NCBI RefSeq assembly: GCF_001640805.2
Contig: NC_066856.1
Span: forward strand, 3,944,826 to 4,008,825
DNA length: 64,000 bases
Origin: Lates calcarifer
Taxonomy: Eukaryota; Chordata; Actinopteri; Centropomidae
Direction of reading: 5' to 3'
Part shown: positions 39,601-51,600 of the stretch, in pieces
Position numbering within the stretch: position 1 is the stretch's first letter
Layout: the number at the start of each line of letters is the position of its first letter
The notes under the pieces: model-generated
What the model was told of the DNA's origin: nothing
Database searches by the model: none
The model's input: the letters and a program-made list of their open reading frames with translations, nothing else
Position numbers and translations under genes: made by a program

Positions 39601-42600
39601 CACCTCCTCAGATGAATCTGTTCAGATGAGTGTTGGTCTCCTCTGGGTGTCCAGTCTTTGCCAGTGTCAAGTTTCAGTGCCTCATCACAGCAGACTGGAC
39701 ACCCCCCTGAGGCAGCTCGCCTCCATGGATGGGACCCCCACAGAGACCTTCAGGTATACCAATAATCTGTTTATAATAAAGAACCAGGCTTTGTACTGTC
39801 ACGTGCCCATGATGAAATGTCCTTGAGCAAGTTGTTAAATACCTACTCGCTAGTTAACACACAGGACTCAAGGCTGTTGCTTAAGGGATGCTTATTGATA
39901 GATTTCACACTACACTGCTTGAATGACTGTAGATTTTTGTGTAACACGGAGCCAAATGAACATCAGGTGTACTCTGTAAAACATTATTTGCAGGGCTGGA
40001 GTCCAGAACCTGAGGAATATAAGGACCTTCCACAGCGGAGCCCTGAGGGACACACTAGCAACACACAAAGCCCCTATCTACAGATAGACCTGCTGAAGCC
40101 ATACAACATCACTGGTAAACATTCATGATGGCACCATAGAACAACGGCAGATTTATATGCTTGTTTAGTGTGCTGTGTATAAGTGAATTCCTTTGTGAAT
40201 TGATATACTACATGTCAGTGAAATAAATAAAATGCATTCTATCTTTCTACCTTTTTGCAGGTGTGTTAACCCAGGGTGGTGGTGTGTTTGGCACATTCGT
40301 CTCCAGCTTCTACATCCAGTTCAGCCATGGACGGCAGACAGTGGTACACTTACAAAGAGCTTGTCGCTGATGCCCGGCCCAGAGCCAAGGTCAGACATCA
40401 AACCAAGTACTAGCAACTTTCCATCATATACTCTAAGGGCCTAACATAGTGTTTTCCACTCTTGAGGTTGATGTGCTACCTTTTTCCCTCCAGGTTTTTG
40501 TTGGTAATCATGATGATCGAGGGGTGGCTGAGAGCAGAATGGACAGGATGGTGTCGGCTCAATTTGTTCGCCTGCTGCCACATGACTTTGAAAATGGCAT
40601 CTACCTTCGAGTTGAGATTATGGGCTGTGGCGATGGTTAGTAGATAGTCAAAATTTTACTTTGTTGGTGATTTTGTGTACAGGTTTAAAAATTGCTCTCC
40701 TCTGCTTCAGGTTATCGCTGGTCAACTACGCCCACCCCTCCCTTGCCAGTCTCCCCAGCTGGTGGCTGCAGAGTGAAGGAGTTCCAGTGTAAAAATGGTC
40801 GCTGTGTGCCAGCAGGTTCACTGGGAGTTGTCTGTGATGGAGTCAATGACTGTGGGGATGGATCAGATGAGATGTACTGTGGTGAGCTTCCCAACTTAAC
40901 ACACTTTTAATTCAGTTATTCTTCTTACACCCTTACTTAACTTAGCTAAGTGCATTTACATATGTTCTTCCTACATTTAGCTGTCATATAGAAATAATTT
41001 TCACTCACTAACTACTTCCTACGTGCAGGTACACAGCCCTCCTCTACTGTCAGTCCACGCAGCTGCCCCACTGGTCACTTCTCCTGTCCTCCACCAGGGG
41101 GTTGCATCGATGCAGGGCAACGATGTGATGGTATCCCACACTGTCCCAAAGGAGAAGATGAAACTGGCTGCCACCCCCATGACAACATCACCACCCAGTC
41201 AGACAGGTGGAGGCAATTTTCTTATTATTTTCTAGCTGTCGTTATGTTAGTATTAGTAACTGTATTATTACCACTGTATTATTACCACTCTCATGTCTGT
41301 GTTTATCCACCTCCTCTTTTATTCTTTGTGCTATAAAGTTGCTAAATAGGATTTCTGGTGTTGTATTTACTCCTATTCTTTGCTGTCCATTGGCTTGCAA
41401 TTTACAGACCATACACACCCACCCCTGTTCCTCTCAGGACTCCAACCATGGCTGCGGTCACTCATCCTGCAGTAACACCAACAGTAGGGAAACATCAGTT
41501 CCTCCATAATCTTATTTTCCTATCACTTGAGTTTATCCTTTGTAAACAGCTTTATTTTTATTTCTTCTTAAAAGTAATAAATTGTTAAATGTTCTACCAG
41601 TTATGGGATCACAAGACCAAGACCAAGACCAAAACCAAGAAAGAGAATATCCCAAGATTGACATAGACAGACACATACATATACACTCAATTTATTTTCT
41701 AATTTATTTACAGGGTGGTGGACCAGGATATCGTGGTGAGTGGTTTTTTTTACAGTTTAGATGCTTAAACATCTTCTTTTTATTCAGTTTGCTGTTGCTG
41801 TGGGATAAGCATTAAAATTCATCATATTTTGCAGGCATCTGCTCCTCTCCTCTTGGACTGGAGGACGGGAGAATCCGATATGGTCAGCTGACCTCATCCT
41901 CACAACGTGAGAACAACCCTGCTGATGCTGGACGACTAAACATTGTCCCTAATGTGTGAGTGGTCTGGTATTTGTGTGGCTGCTGCCCCTAAAGCATGTA
42001 CAGTAACAGCCTGAACATGACCAGTCTTTTAAATATGGGGCATACAGAAAAATAACAAACCATATCATCTTCTGTGTAGTCAGGTCATGGAACCTGGATG
42101 GAGTCCCTTGCTTACAGATGCCCAGCCATATTTTCAGGTGGACTTCCTGGAGCCCATGTGGGTATCAGGGGTGGTGACACAGGGCAGTGAACGCATGTGG
42201 GGTTACCTCACTAAATATCGCCTGGCCTTTGCACTGCACAGCAGCCTCTTTACAGATTATACTGAGAATGGGAAGCCTGGGGGCCCTGCTAAGGTATTTG
42301 CAGTCATATTTCACATTAGATTATTTCTGCAATTGCGTATATCTGCATACATTGAAAAGAAAAATCTATTGCACTATTCTTGGATAAACCTCATTATTTA
42401 TCTTCTTGTTTGTGGTGTAGGTGTTTGAGGTGCGGATGGTGGGCAGGACCCCTGTGACCCGCTGGCTAGATCGACTGGTCAGAGCTCGTTACCTGCGCAT
42501 CATCCCTGTGGAGTTCAGACACACCTTCTACCTGCGTGCTGAGATCCTCTGGCTGCAGAGGAGGTGAAGAATTTAATTAAAAACACAAGCATATGATAAT

Positions 42601-45600
42601 GATCAAAATTACTAATCTATAAGTCTGTAAGACTTATCATCAATGTTAGTATCGATCAGCTTTTCTTCCTGCTGTTGTAGATGAGCTGGTGACCCCCAGC
42701 AGTGTGACCTCGTCTTCCTCTGGTGGTGGGAAAGTGACAGTGCAGCGCTGTAAGCCTGGCCAGTTTGCATGTCAGCACAGTGAACAATGCATCTCTGTCT
42801 CTGTGCTTTGTGATGGTCGACCTGACTGCAAGGATCACTCTGATGAGATCAACTGTGGTGAGAACTGATGATCACATACATTTTTCATTCTTAGGATCAA
42901 GTGATTGAAGCATTACATGACATTTAACATACTATTTAACCGGTTAGCAGTTGAAATGTATAGCACCTTCCTGCCTCCTGAGTGCTCATATTGCTTATTT
43001 TTCATATCAGATATTTTTTTTATTTCTCTTTCTCCTCATCATCATCTGCAGGTACAGCACCAACCAGAGGCTTTCCAGGGCTGCAGAACCAGACCAGCCC
43101 CACAGGGAGACCAGGTTTCCATGGTGAGAGTACAACAGGTGCCCCAGGCCTCTATACCACCAGGTCCCAAGGTGGCCTTCCAGGACTTCAGAAGACCACA
43201 GTTCCAGGTACTGGTAAGTACGATAGCTGGCTACTGATCACATCTAATTTTTACTCACTGTTGTCTTTGCTCTAACAAACTGATTGTTTCAAATGTTTCA
43301 GTTTTCAGAATGAGGTTTAAAACTTACTAGTATTTCAAACAGTTTATTCAGGTTTAGGGTGTGTCTATTTGTGGTATGCTGTTGATGAGTTATTTTTATT
43401 TTTTATTTTTTTCACCACCACACACTCCGTCTACCCAGGGGTCACCACAGGTCAGCCTGGACTGCACCTCACTACAACAGTTCACTCTGGAAAGCCTGGT
43501 CTACAAACCACACAAGGTGTGTGAGTCTTGCTAGTTACCACAATCAGACAGCACCTTTCAATGTACAGAATAGACATTTATTGCTACCTCTATATTCTGT
43601 TCATTTACAGCCCCATGGGTCACCACAGCCCCCGATGATGGTGGTCTACCCAGAGTGCTTTGCGTGGAAGGCCAGTTTGCATGCCACTCATTTGGCTGCG
43701 TGGACTCTGCGCAGGTGTGTGACGGCAGACAGGACTGTTTGGACGGGTCAGATGAGAAACACTGTGGTACGCATCAACACTGTCTCAAGGGGCAGGTGGG
43801 AGTGAAAGTACAGAGGAAAGGAATTAGAATTATTTACATTTTACAAACACTGTAGATGCAGAGAGGTTGGTATTGGTCATACTGTTACCGTGATGTAACT
43901 CCACTGTGGTAGCACTGTGCAAAGGTTTAGGCACTAAAATAAAGAGAGGATGCATTAAAAGATTTAATACTGTGAATATTTATAAATTTCTCTTCATACA
44001 AAGTGCAGTAAAATGGAATAAATTTAACTCAAATATATATCAAAGTATTTTTCACTCATCAAAATTAGATTTGTGTGACCACCGTTCACCTTTAAAACAG
44101 CATCAATTCTACTTGGTCACATTCTTTCAAGGTACTTGGCAGGTAGTCTGTTCCAAGTATCTTGGAGAGCTTGCCACAGTTGTTCTGTTGAGATCAGGGC
44201 TCTGTGGGAGCTAAACCATCTGTTGCAGGACTTCCTGTTCTTCTTGGCTCTCGCTATAGTTCTGTGTCACTCTGCCTGTATGTTTGGGGTTGTTGTCATG
44301 CTGCAGAATGAATTTGAAACTGATCAGATGCCTCCCTGATGGTGTTGCATGATGCATAAGAAACTAAACATCTACAGAGCTAAAAACTTTTGCACAGTAC
44401 TGTAGAATTTTATGCTGAAATACAAACATGTGAAACATTAAGTGAAATGAAAAGAAGTTATTTTAGATGTTCTTTGATGTGTTACTTGTGTGAAGTATAA
44501 TTAGGTAAGTTGATTAAAGTTTTGGTATTGTATTGCTTTGTCTCTATCAGGAACCACAGCCAGACCTGTGGTGACGCCGCAGCCCCCCCTGGTGCCAAGC
44601 CCGTGCTCTCACAAGCAATTCCCCTGTGGCAGTGGGGAGTGTGTTCACCTGGACCGCAGATGTGACCTACAGAGGGACTGTGTGGATGGGTCGGATGAGA
44701 AAGACTGCGGTAGGTTATAATTCCACCTCAAAATTAGTGATGAGAGCGGACATGAAAATATTCTTTTTTTAAAATATTTTTTTCCCTCTCCTCTGCAGTG
44801 GACTGTATCATGTCCCCTTGGACAGCTTGGAGTGCATGCAGTGTGTCCTGTGGTCTTGGCTCCTTGTTTCGGCAGAGGGACATTCTGAGGGAGGCTCTGC
44901 CTGGTGGGGCGTGTGGTGGAGCCCAGTTCGACAGTCGAGCCTGCTTCCCTCAAGCATGTCCAGGTATGTTCTTTGAACCTGATGCCAGGTAGAATTCATT
45001 TTGCTACCTGGTATCTGCTCTGATGGTAATCTCAATCTCATTCTCACCTGTCTCCTGTTGTAGTTGATGGTCATTGGTCAGAGTGGACAGAGTGGTCAGA
45101 GTGTGATGCTCAGTGTGGAGGTGGAGTCAGGCAGAGAAACAGAACCTGCTCTGCTCCTCCACCTAAGAATGGTGGACGAGACTGTCAGGGCATGACCCTG
45201 CAGAGCCAGAGCTGCAACAGCCAGCCCTGCACCACAGACATTGGTACACAGACAGGTAACTCAGTCAAACACTAAATTCTGTTGATGGTTGGTAAAAGCC
45301 TGAATGTATTTCTTTGTTAGCCTTAGGACAGTAGCTTAGTACTCTTTACTCAATCACCTAACTTAATTGCTCCATACAAATTAAGTTATCTATAATAAAC
45401 TGGTTTGTTCAGGCTGTGTCAACGGCATGGTGCTGGTGACTGAGGCAGACTGCCAGGCTGGAAGAGTTGAGCCTTGTCCTCCTACCTGCTCACATCTCAG
45501 CTTGACCAACAACTGCACTGCAGGATGTATACTGGGTAGGATGCACAGTGTATTTGTTTTAGATTATGTTTGTGCAGATGAACACTTGTATGCTTGTATT

Positions 45601-48600
45601 GCACTTGAATGGAAATTAAATGGTCTGTTACCTTAAAGTACAAGGCCTGTGCTCATTCACAATCCATTATCGCTTATAAACCAATTGAGTACACAATAGT
45701 ATCTCTTTTAAGTGCTTGTGTAGCTTCAGATATGCTAAAGAGAATTTGTAAATTGTCCTTTTGATAATTGTAAAGCAAAGCACAGTCATATTTTAGAGAT
45801 GCATTTGGGCGTTTTGGGTTAGTGCTGCCAAAATCAAATTGGTCCCTTGTTTTCCACTTACATTAAGTTGAGGAAATGTGAGGACAAAATAGTGCACTGG
45901 AGAGTAGACCAGATTAAATTGTCTATGCTCCATTGTCTGTTAATTGATTTCTCACTGTAATTTAGCGGCTTGGCAATTTCACACACACTGTTAAATTATT
46001 TAGACTATAAAGCAAAACCTTTTTAAAAGTGACAAATGTGCACCGAAACAATGCCAGTGATATTTTTGCTAGAAGGAAGGTAGCTCATATAGACTTATTC
46101 AGTGGTAGCTAAAACACTTATGCCCTTCTTCAGGGTGTCGCTGTCCCAATGGTCTGTACCTTCAGGAGGGGCGATGTGTAAATGCCAGCCAGTGTGTCTG
46201 TCATTGGGACAGCCAAACACTCCAACCGGGACAGACAGTCAGCAGGGACCAGTGTACCACATGGTTTGTATTTTTTTTAACTTTGGCAGTGAGCCTGGTT
46301 TTTGTAACTAAGATTTTACTTTCTGAAATCACACATAACTTCAGTTATGCAAAATTGATTTATTTTTTGTCATAAAACTTTCTAGAACTCTTTTAGTGCT
46401 GCCTTAGCTATTGCTACTGATTTAGTTTAAAAAAATAAAAAATCTAACCGTGAGAAATCCCCCACCAGTGTGTGCAGGGATGGACAAGTCACCTGTGACA
46501 CCTCCAGCTGTGTGGCAAGCTGTCATTGGTCAGCATGGTCATCATGGTCACCATGTGATGTAACCTGTGGTCTGGGGTTACAGCAACGCTACAGGTGAAC
46601 CTGTTTAATTCAACAGATCTGTAAAGCACCTTACTCTTTGGTGGAGGGAACTCCAATACTTAAATGTATCAATAATTCTGTACTCGTTTTCTCTGTTTGC
46701 TCATTTTTACTGCTCACACAGCACCTATTAAAATTGGATCAGGAGTTCATATGCCTTGACTTTGTCTCTTCAGGTCCCCAGTGAATCCAACAGGAGCAGT
46801 CAGAGTCCAACCCTGTCCAGGAGACTCCACTGAGGCCCGCAGCTGCTCCACCCCATGCCTCCCTGGTATAACTGCTCAAACACACAACAATAACACTAAA
46901 GCTGTCACACACTGTTTTTCATTTTTGTCTTTCCAAGGAAAATTCAACTGAGATCAGGGATATCTTTTTTTGTTCCAGAGAAGTTTCAAGGCGTTATTCA
47001 TTTGTTATGTTAGGTTTATAATGAAACACATCCTGTATATATGGCACCAACATGTCTGTTGCATTGCATCCATCACTAAAATTAATGTACATAATAAATA
47101 AAACCCTCTTGTTCCTCGTTATTTCATGGTGGTGTTTTATGGTGGTGTGATGACTTTGCCATTGTCTTGTGCAGTACTACAAGATGGAGTGTGGAGTAAA
47201 TGGACTGCCTGGTCAGAGTGCAGTAAGACATGTTTCAACCTCGTAGATGAGGTAGGATTCAGACGACGATTCCGCAGCTGTAACCACACACTCACATTAT
47301 TCAGCTTCACACACTCTGGCTGTGATGGGGACAGCGAGGAGCAGGAGCCTTGCAACACTGTACACTGTCCAGGTATGATGAACTTTGATGCTCAAACCCC
47401 TGTGTCTATTCTTCAGTTTCACTGCTACCCACATATAATGTGTTTTTGTGCTGAATAAAAAAAACCCAGCAAGATAAAGAGCTGACTTTATTTTCGTGCA
47501 TGCAGTGAATGGTGGCTGGTCATCCTGGTCACCATGGTCCCAGTGTTCATCTGAGTGTGACTCCGGTGTCCAAACAAGAGAGCGATTCTGCAGTTCACCC
47601 TCACCACAGCATGGGGGCAGCAGCTGCCCTGGGCCACACATACAGACAAGAGACTGTAACTCCCACCCCTGCTCAGGTGCTGCATCATGTTTTCTTATTA
47701 ATCAAGCTATGGAGGGCCACAGAATAATATGTGTGACTATTAAATTATACAAAAATTGTGTGGGTGGTGTTGCTTTATTGGATTGTACTGTATTTTTAAC
47801 ACATACAAAACATCAATAATGTGTGCCTGTGTGTACATGTGCATGTTAAGTCTTATTTCCATCTATTTCCTATCAGGTGAGTGTCCGGAGGGCATGGTGT
47901 ACATGACAGCAGCTGAATGTGAAGCTCACGGCGGTGCGTGTCCACGGGTGTGTTTGGACATGACCTCAACAGATGTGCAATGTGCCACTGCCTGTTATGA
48001 CGGCTGCTATTGTGCCCTGGGCTTCTACCTGCTGAATGGCAGCTGTGTGCCCTTGGCCCAGTGCCCGTGTTATCATCAGGGGGAGATGTACCCAGCCGGT
48101 GCCACCCTGCCTGTTGACGCCTGCAATAACTGGTACTGTTGTGATAAAAATGATGCCTCTGTTTACTCATGGGATAGCATCTATAAATGCAGCTGCTGAT
48201 GGAATGCATGCCATCATCAAATGTTCCTGTGTTTGTAACAGTACCTGCACTAATGGCGAAATGGAGTGTGGAACAGCTCCCTGCCCTGGTTAGTGTTTCA
48301 CTATCAGTTGTTATTTTGAAAGTACATTCTTTATCTCTACCTTTGCTTCTTATTCCTCCATGTTTCCATCTCTTTCTTTTTGTCTCTTTTTTATCTGTAA
48401 TGTGTATATGTGTGTGTCTCAGTGGACTGTGGCTGGAGCAGCTGGACCCCATGGAGCACCTGTAGTCGAACATGTGATGTTGGTGTTAGGAGGAGATATC
48501 GCTCAGAAACTAATCCTCCTCCAGCGTTTGGGGGTCGTCCCTGCCAAGGAGACAGAGTTGGGATTGATACCTGCAGCATTGAACCCTGCTTTGGTTAGTA

Positions 48601-51600
48601 GAGTTACTCAGCTGGTAAAGTTTTTCTTCATATGAATCCACATTTTGAAATGTAAAAATAGGACAAAGGAATTTGACTAAATGTTTTGTGACTGAAAGCT
48701 ATGCTTCATGTTATTCCTTTGTTTTATTAGCTATTAAGAATAGACCACAGATTAAAATATAAATTAAGTTTATCCATTTGTGTTGTCTCCCAGGTGTGAA
48801 GGAGCCATGGGGCACGTGGTCAGAGTGCTCAGTGACATGTGGAGGAGGTTACAGGACCCGAACCCGCGGGCCAATTCGAATCCATGGCACTGCTCAGCAG
48901 TTCAGCGCCTGTAATCTGCAGCCCTGTGGTACAGCAAATACAACACTCATCCAATATTGTGTTCAATATTTAAGAAATAAGGTGTTTTTGCACCAGAAAA
49001 CCACATTAAGGAGTCAGTAAGGTGAACAATTTTACATGCTAAAAATTGTAATATAATTTAATTTATCAAACGATGTGTATGAGAAAAAAAGAAAAAAGAT
49101 AGTAGTACTAGAGAGTAGTAGAGTAATAAAATTTGAATTCAAGCATTTGTTAGAGAAACTATATTATATCTGTCAAGTAAGGGGCTTTTGGCAGATCAGT
49201 ATTAGACAAAAAGGACTTGCTGATATCCAGTTTTTAATAAAAACTTTTTTTAATGCATTCATATTTTGGATTTAAATACACTGAGGTTTTCAGTGAACTC
49301 TGCTTGTTATGTCAGGTGATGGCCGAGTGTGTCCTCCAGGCCAGGAGTGGAAGCAGTGTGTGAAGGGGGCAGTGTCATGCATAGACCTCACAATGGATCT
49401 GAGTAGGAACTGCACACCAGGCTGCCAGTGTCCACAAGGGACTGTCCAACAGGTGAGCTGGGTGGCAATACATAAACGTACCTAGACGCACATATACAGG
49501 AATCACACCCGTATTGTTCATGATCCTCCATATTCCCAGGATGGTGTGTGTGTCAAAGAGACTGACTGTCGCTGTCATGTGGATGGGGAGCACTACAACC
49601 CAGGAGACATTGTCCCCACAGACTGCAAGAACTGGTAAGTAAAACTGAGTAATGAATTTTACTCTGTGTGTGTTTTACTATGTGTTTCTGTTCATCATTA
49701 TATAAAGAGGAGATAAATGTATGATTTAGATTGTGTGTGTTTTTCTTTGTCAGTACATGTGAAGCAGGAAGGCTAGTAAACTGCTCTCAAGGAAACTGCA
49801 ATGGTAGGAGACATCAGAGACACTGGTGCTTTTCTCTGTGCTTTGTCTGTAACTTGCTGTCATGTTTCTATGCCATACATTTGCATAACAGTAACAGTAG
49901 TTTGCATGCTAATAATTTCTAATCTGTATCCCATGCATAGTCATATATGTCTCAAGTGTGACTAATTTCCTTTAGTCACAACCAATGTAAATAACCCTTT
50001 ATCACTGACAATGAAGTTTTTCCTCCCATCCACACACACACACAGTTGATGGCCAGTGGTCCATGTGGACTCCCTGGGGTCAGTGTTCAGTGTCATGTGG
50101 AGCAGGTCTCCAGTCTCGGTACCGGTTCTGTTCTAGTCCCCAGCGCTCCGGAAGTGGTCTGCCGTGTCTGGGGCCTCACAGAGAGGACCAAGTCTGCATC
50201 AGCGCCCCATGCGACCGTAAGTTTATTTTGTGTTAAATTGCATTGACACTGTGGTTATTTAAATATGTTGGCATTACACACTCGTCTTTTACAATTAATT
50301 GTACACATATTTTGACTGAATTGCATCCAGACTACACAGGATTAAGTGGAGTCAGACCACATGCATATGGACTTATGAATATCTTATAGCAATGTGAGCA
50401 AAATTTCATTTTTTTTCCTCACACATAATTTATTCTGTCTTGAGCTGATCACCAGGAAAAATACATGTGAACATTCTACCAGCCACAGGACATGCTAACA
50501 CTAAATAAAATGATGGTAGTGTAGTTTATCCTCGGAATTGAATCCAAGTGAAATTTCAGACTTAACCTACATTTAAGTTCCAGAACTTGTTTCATTTTCT
50601 TGTTTTTCTTTCATGAAAAAGTAGAGACTGATAACTCCTACCTGTCTTGCTTGTTTTTGTTAGACCGTACCCCCAATATATTATTGATGTCGCCAGATGA
50701 ATGACTATCACTTTCTGGTTGATTTGTATATATACCAGCTAATGTTGAAATGATATTTGAAGTTGGGAAAATCTTCATATGCTGCAAAGTTGTTTTATTT
50801 ATTTATTTTTTTCATAGTGCTGTACCTGTTCTTTCCAGGTGACGGAGGTTGGGGTCAGTGGAGTAATTGGACAGAGTGTACCAAGTCATGTGGTGGGGGC
50901 ATTCGGAGCCGGAGAAGAGAGTGTGACAGCCCCAGTCCAGAGGGGGAGGGAAGTTACTGTGAGGGGCTGGGAACTGAGGTCATAGCCTGTAACACTGACC
51001 ATTGTCCAGGTATGTTTCCAGTGTGTGTTAACTGTAGATGTAGCTGTTTGAGTGTTTTTTTGTGCACCCATACTGTAGTAGAGAACAGTTGGCTCTATGT
51101 CAGTGATATGACAACATGTAACTGTATGTGTTTTCAGTTGCGCCGTGTTCTCAGGTCCCAGGCACAGCATTTAGTAGCTGTGGTCCCTCCTGCCCTCGCT
51201 CCTGTGATGACCTGGCAGTAAGTATTCTGTTTTCGCCCATTACCACTGTTTTAAGATGAAGTTTTAAGAAGGTGATGCAATAGTGATTTTCTTCCCGACC
51301 CTCAGCACTGTGAGTGGCGATGTGAGCCAGGGTGCTACTGTACGGAGGGAAAGGTCCTGTCTGCTAATGGGACCGGTCTGTGTGGAGCGAAAAGACTGTC
51401 CCTGCCTGGACCTCAGCACTGGACACTGGTTGGAACCAGAAGAGACCACCAAATCCCATGATGGATGTAACAACTGGTTAGAATAATACTCAAACAAAGA
51501 TCAGCTATAGTACATGCATGTATACCACATTTACATTTCACAGAGCACTGAGAACAAAAGGACAAGAAAGTTGTGTTTCCTGTGTTTCAGCACCTGTGAG

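Noticed and set aside
41582..41713. In-frame [18 protein letters not shown] extension upstream of the 22-nt micro-exon
   Set aside because: It would need a preceding exon ending in phase 1, but exon 49 ends in phase 0 at a clear GTAGGG donor, and the peptide does not resemble SCO-spondin.
47853..48473. 206-aa minus-strand open frame
   Set aside because: It is antisense to sspo exons 67-69, has a low-complexity His/Ser/Thr-rich peptide and no domain.
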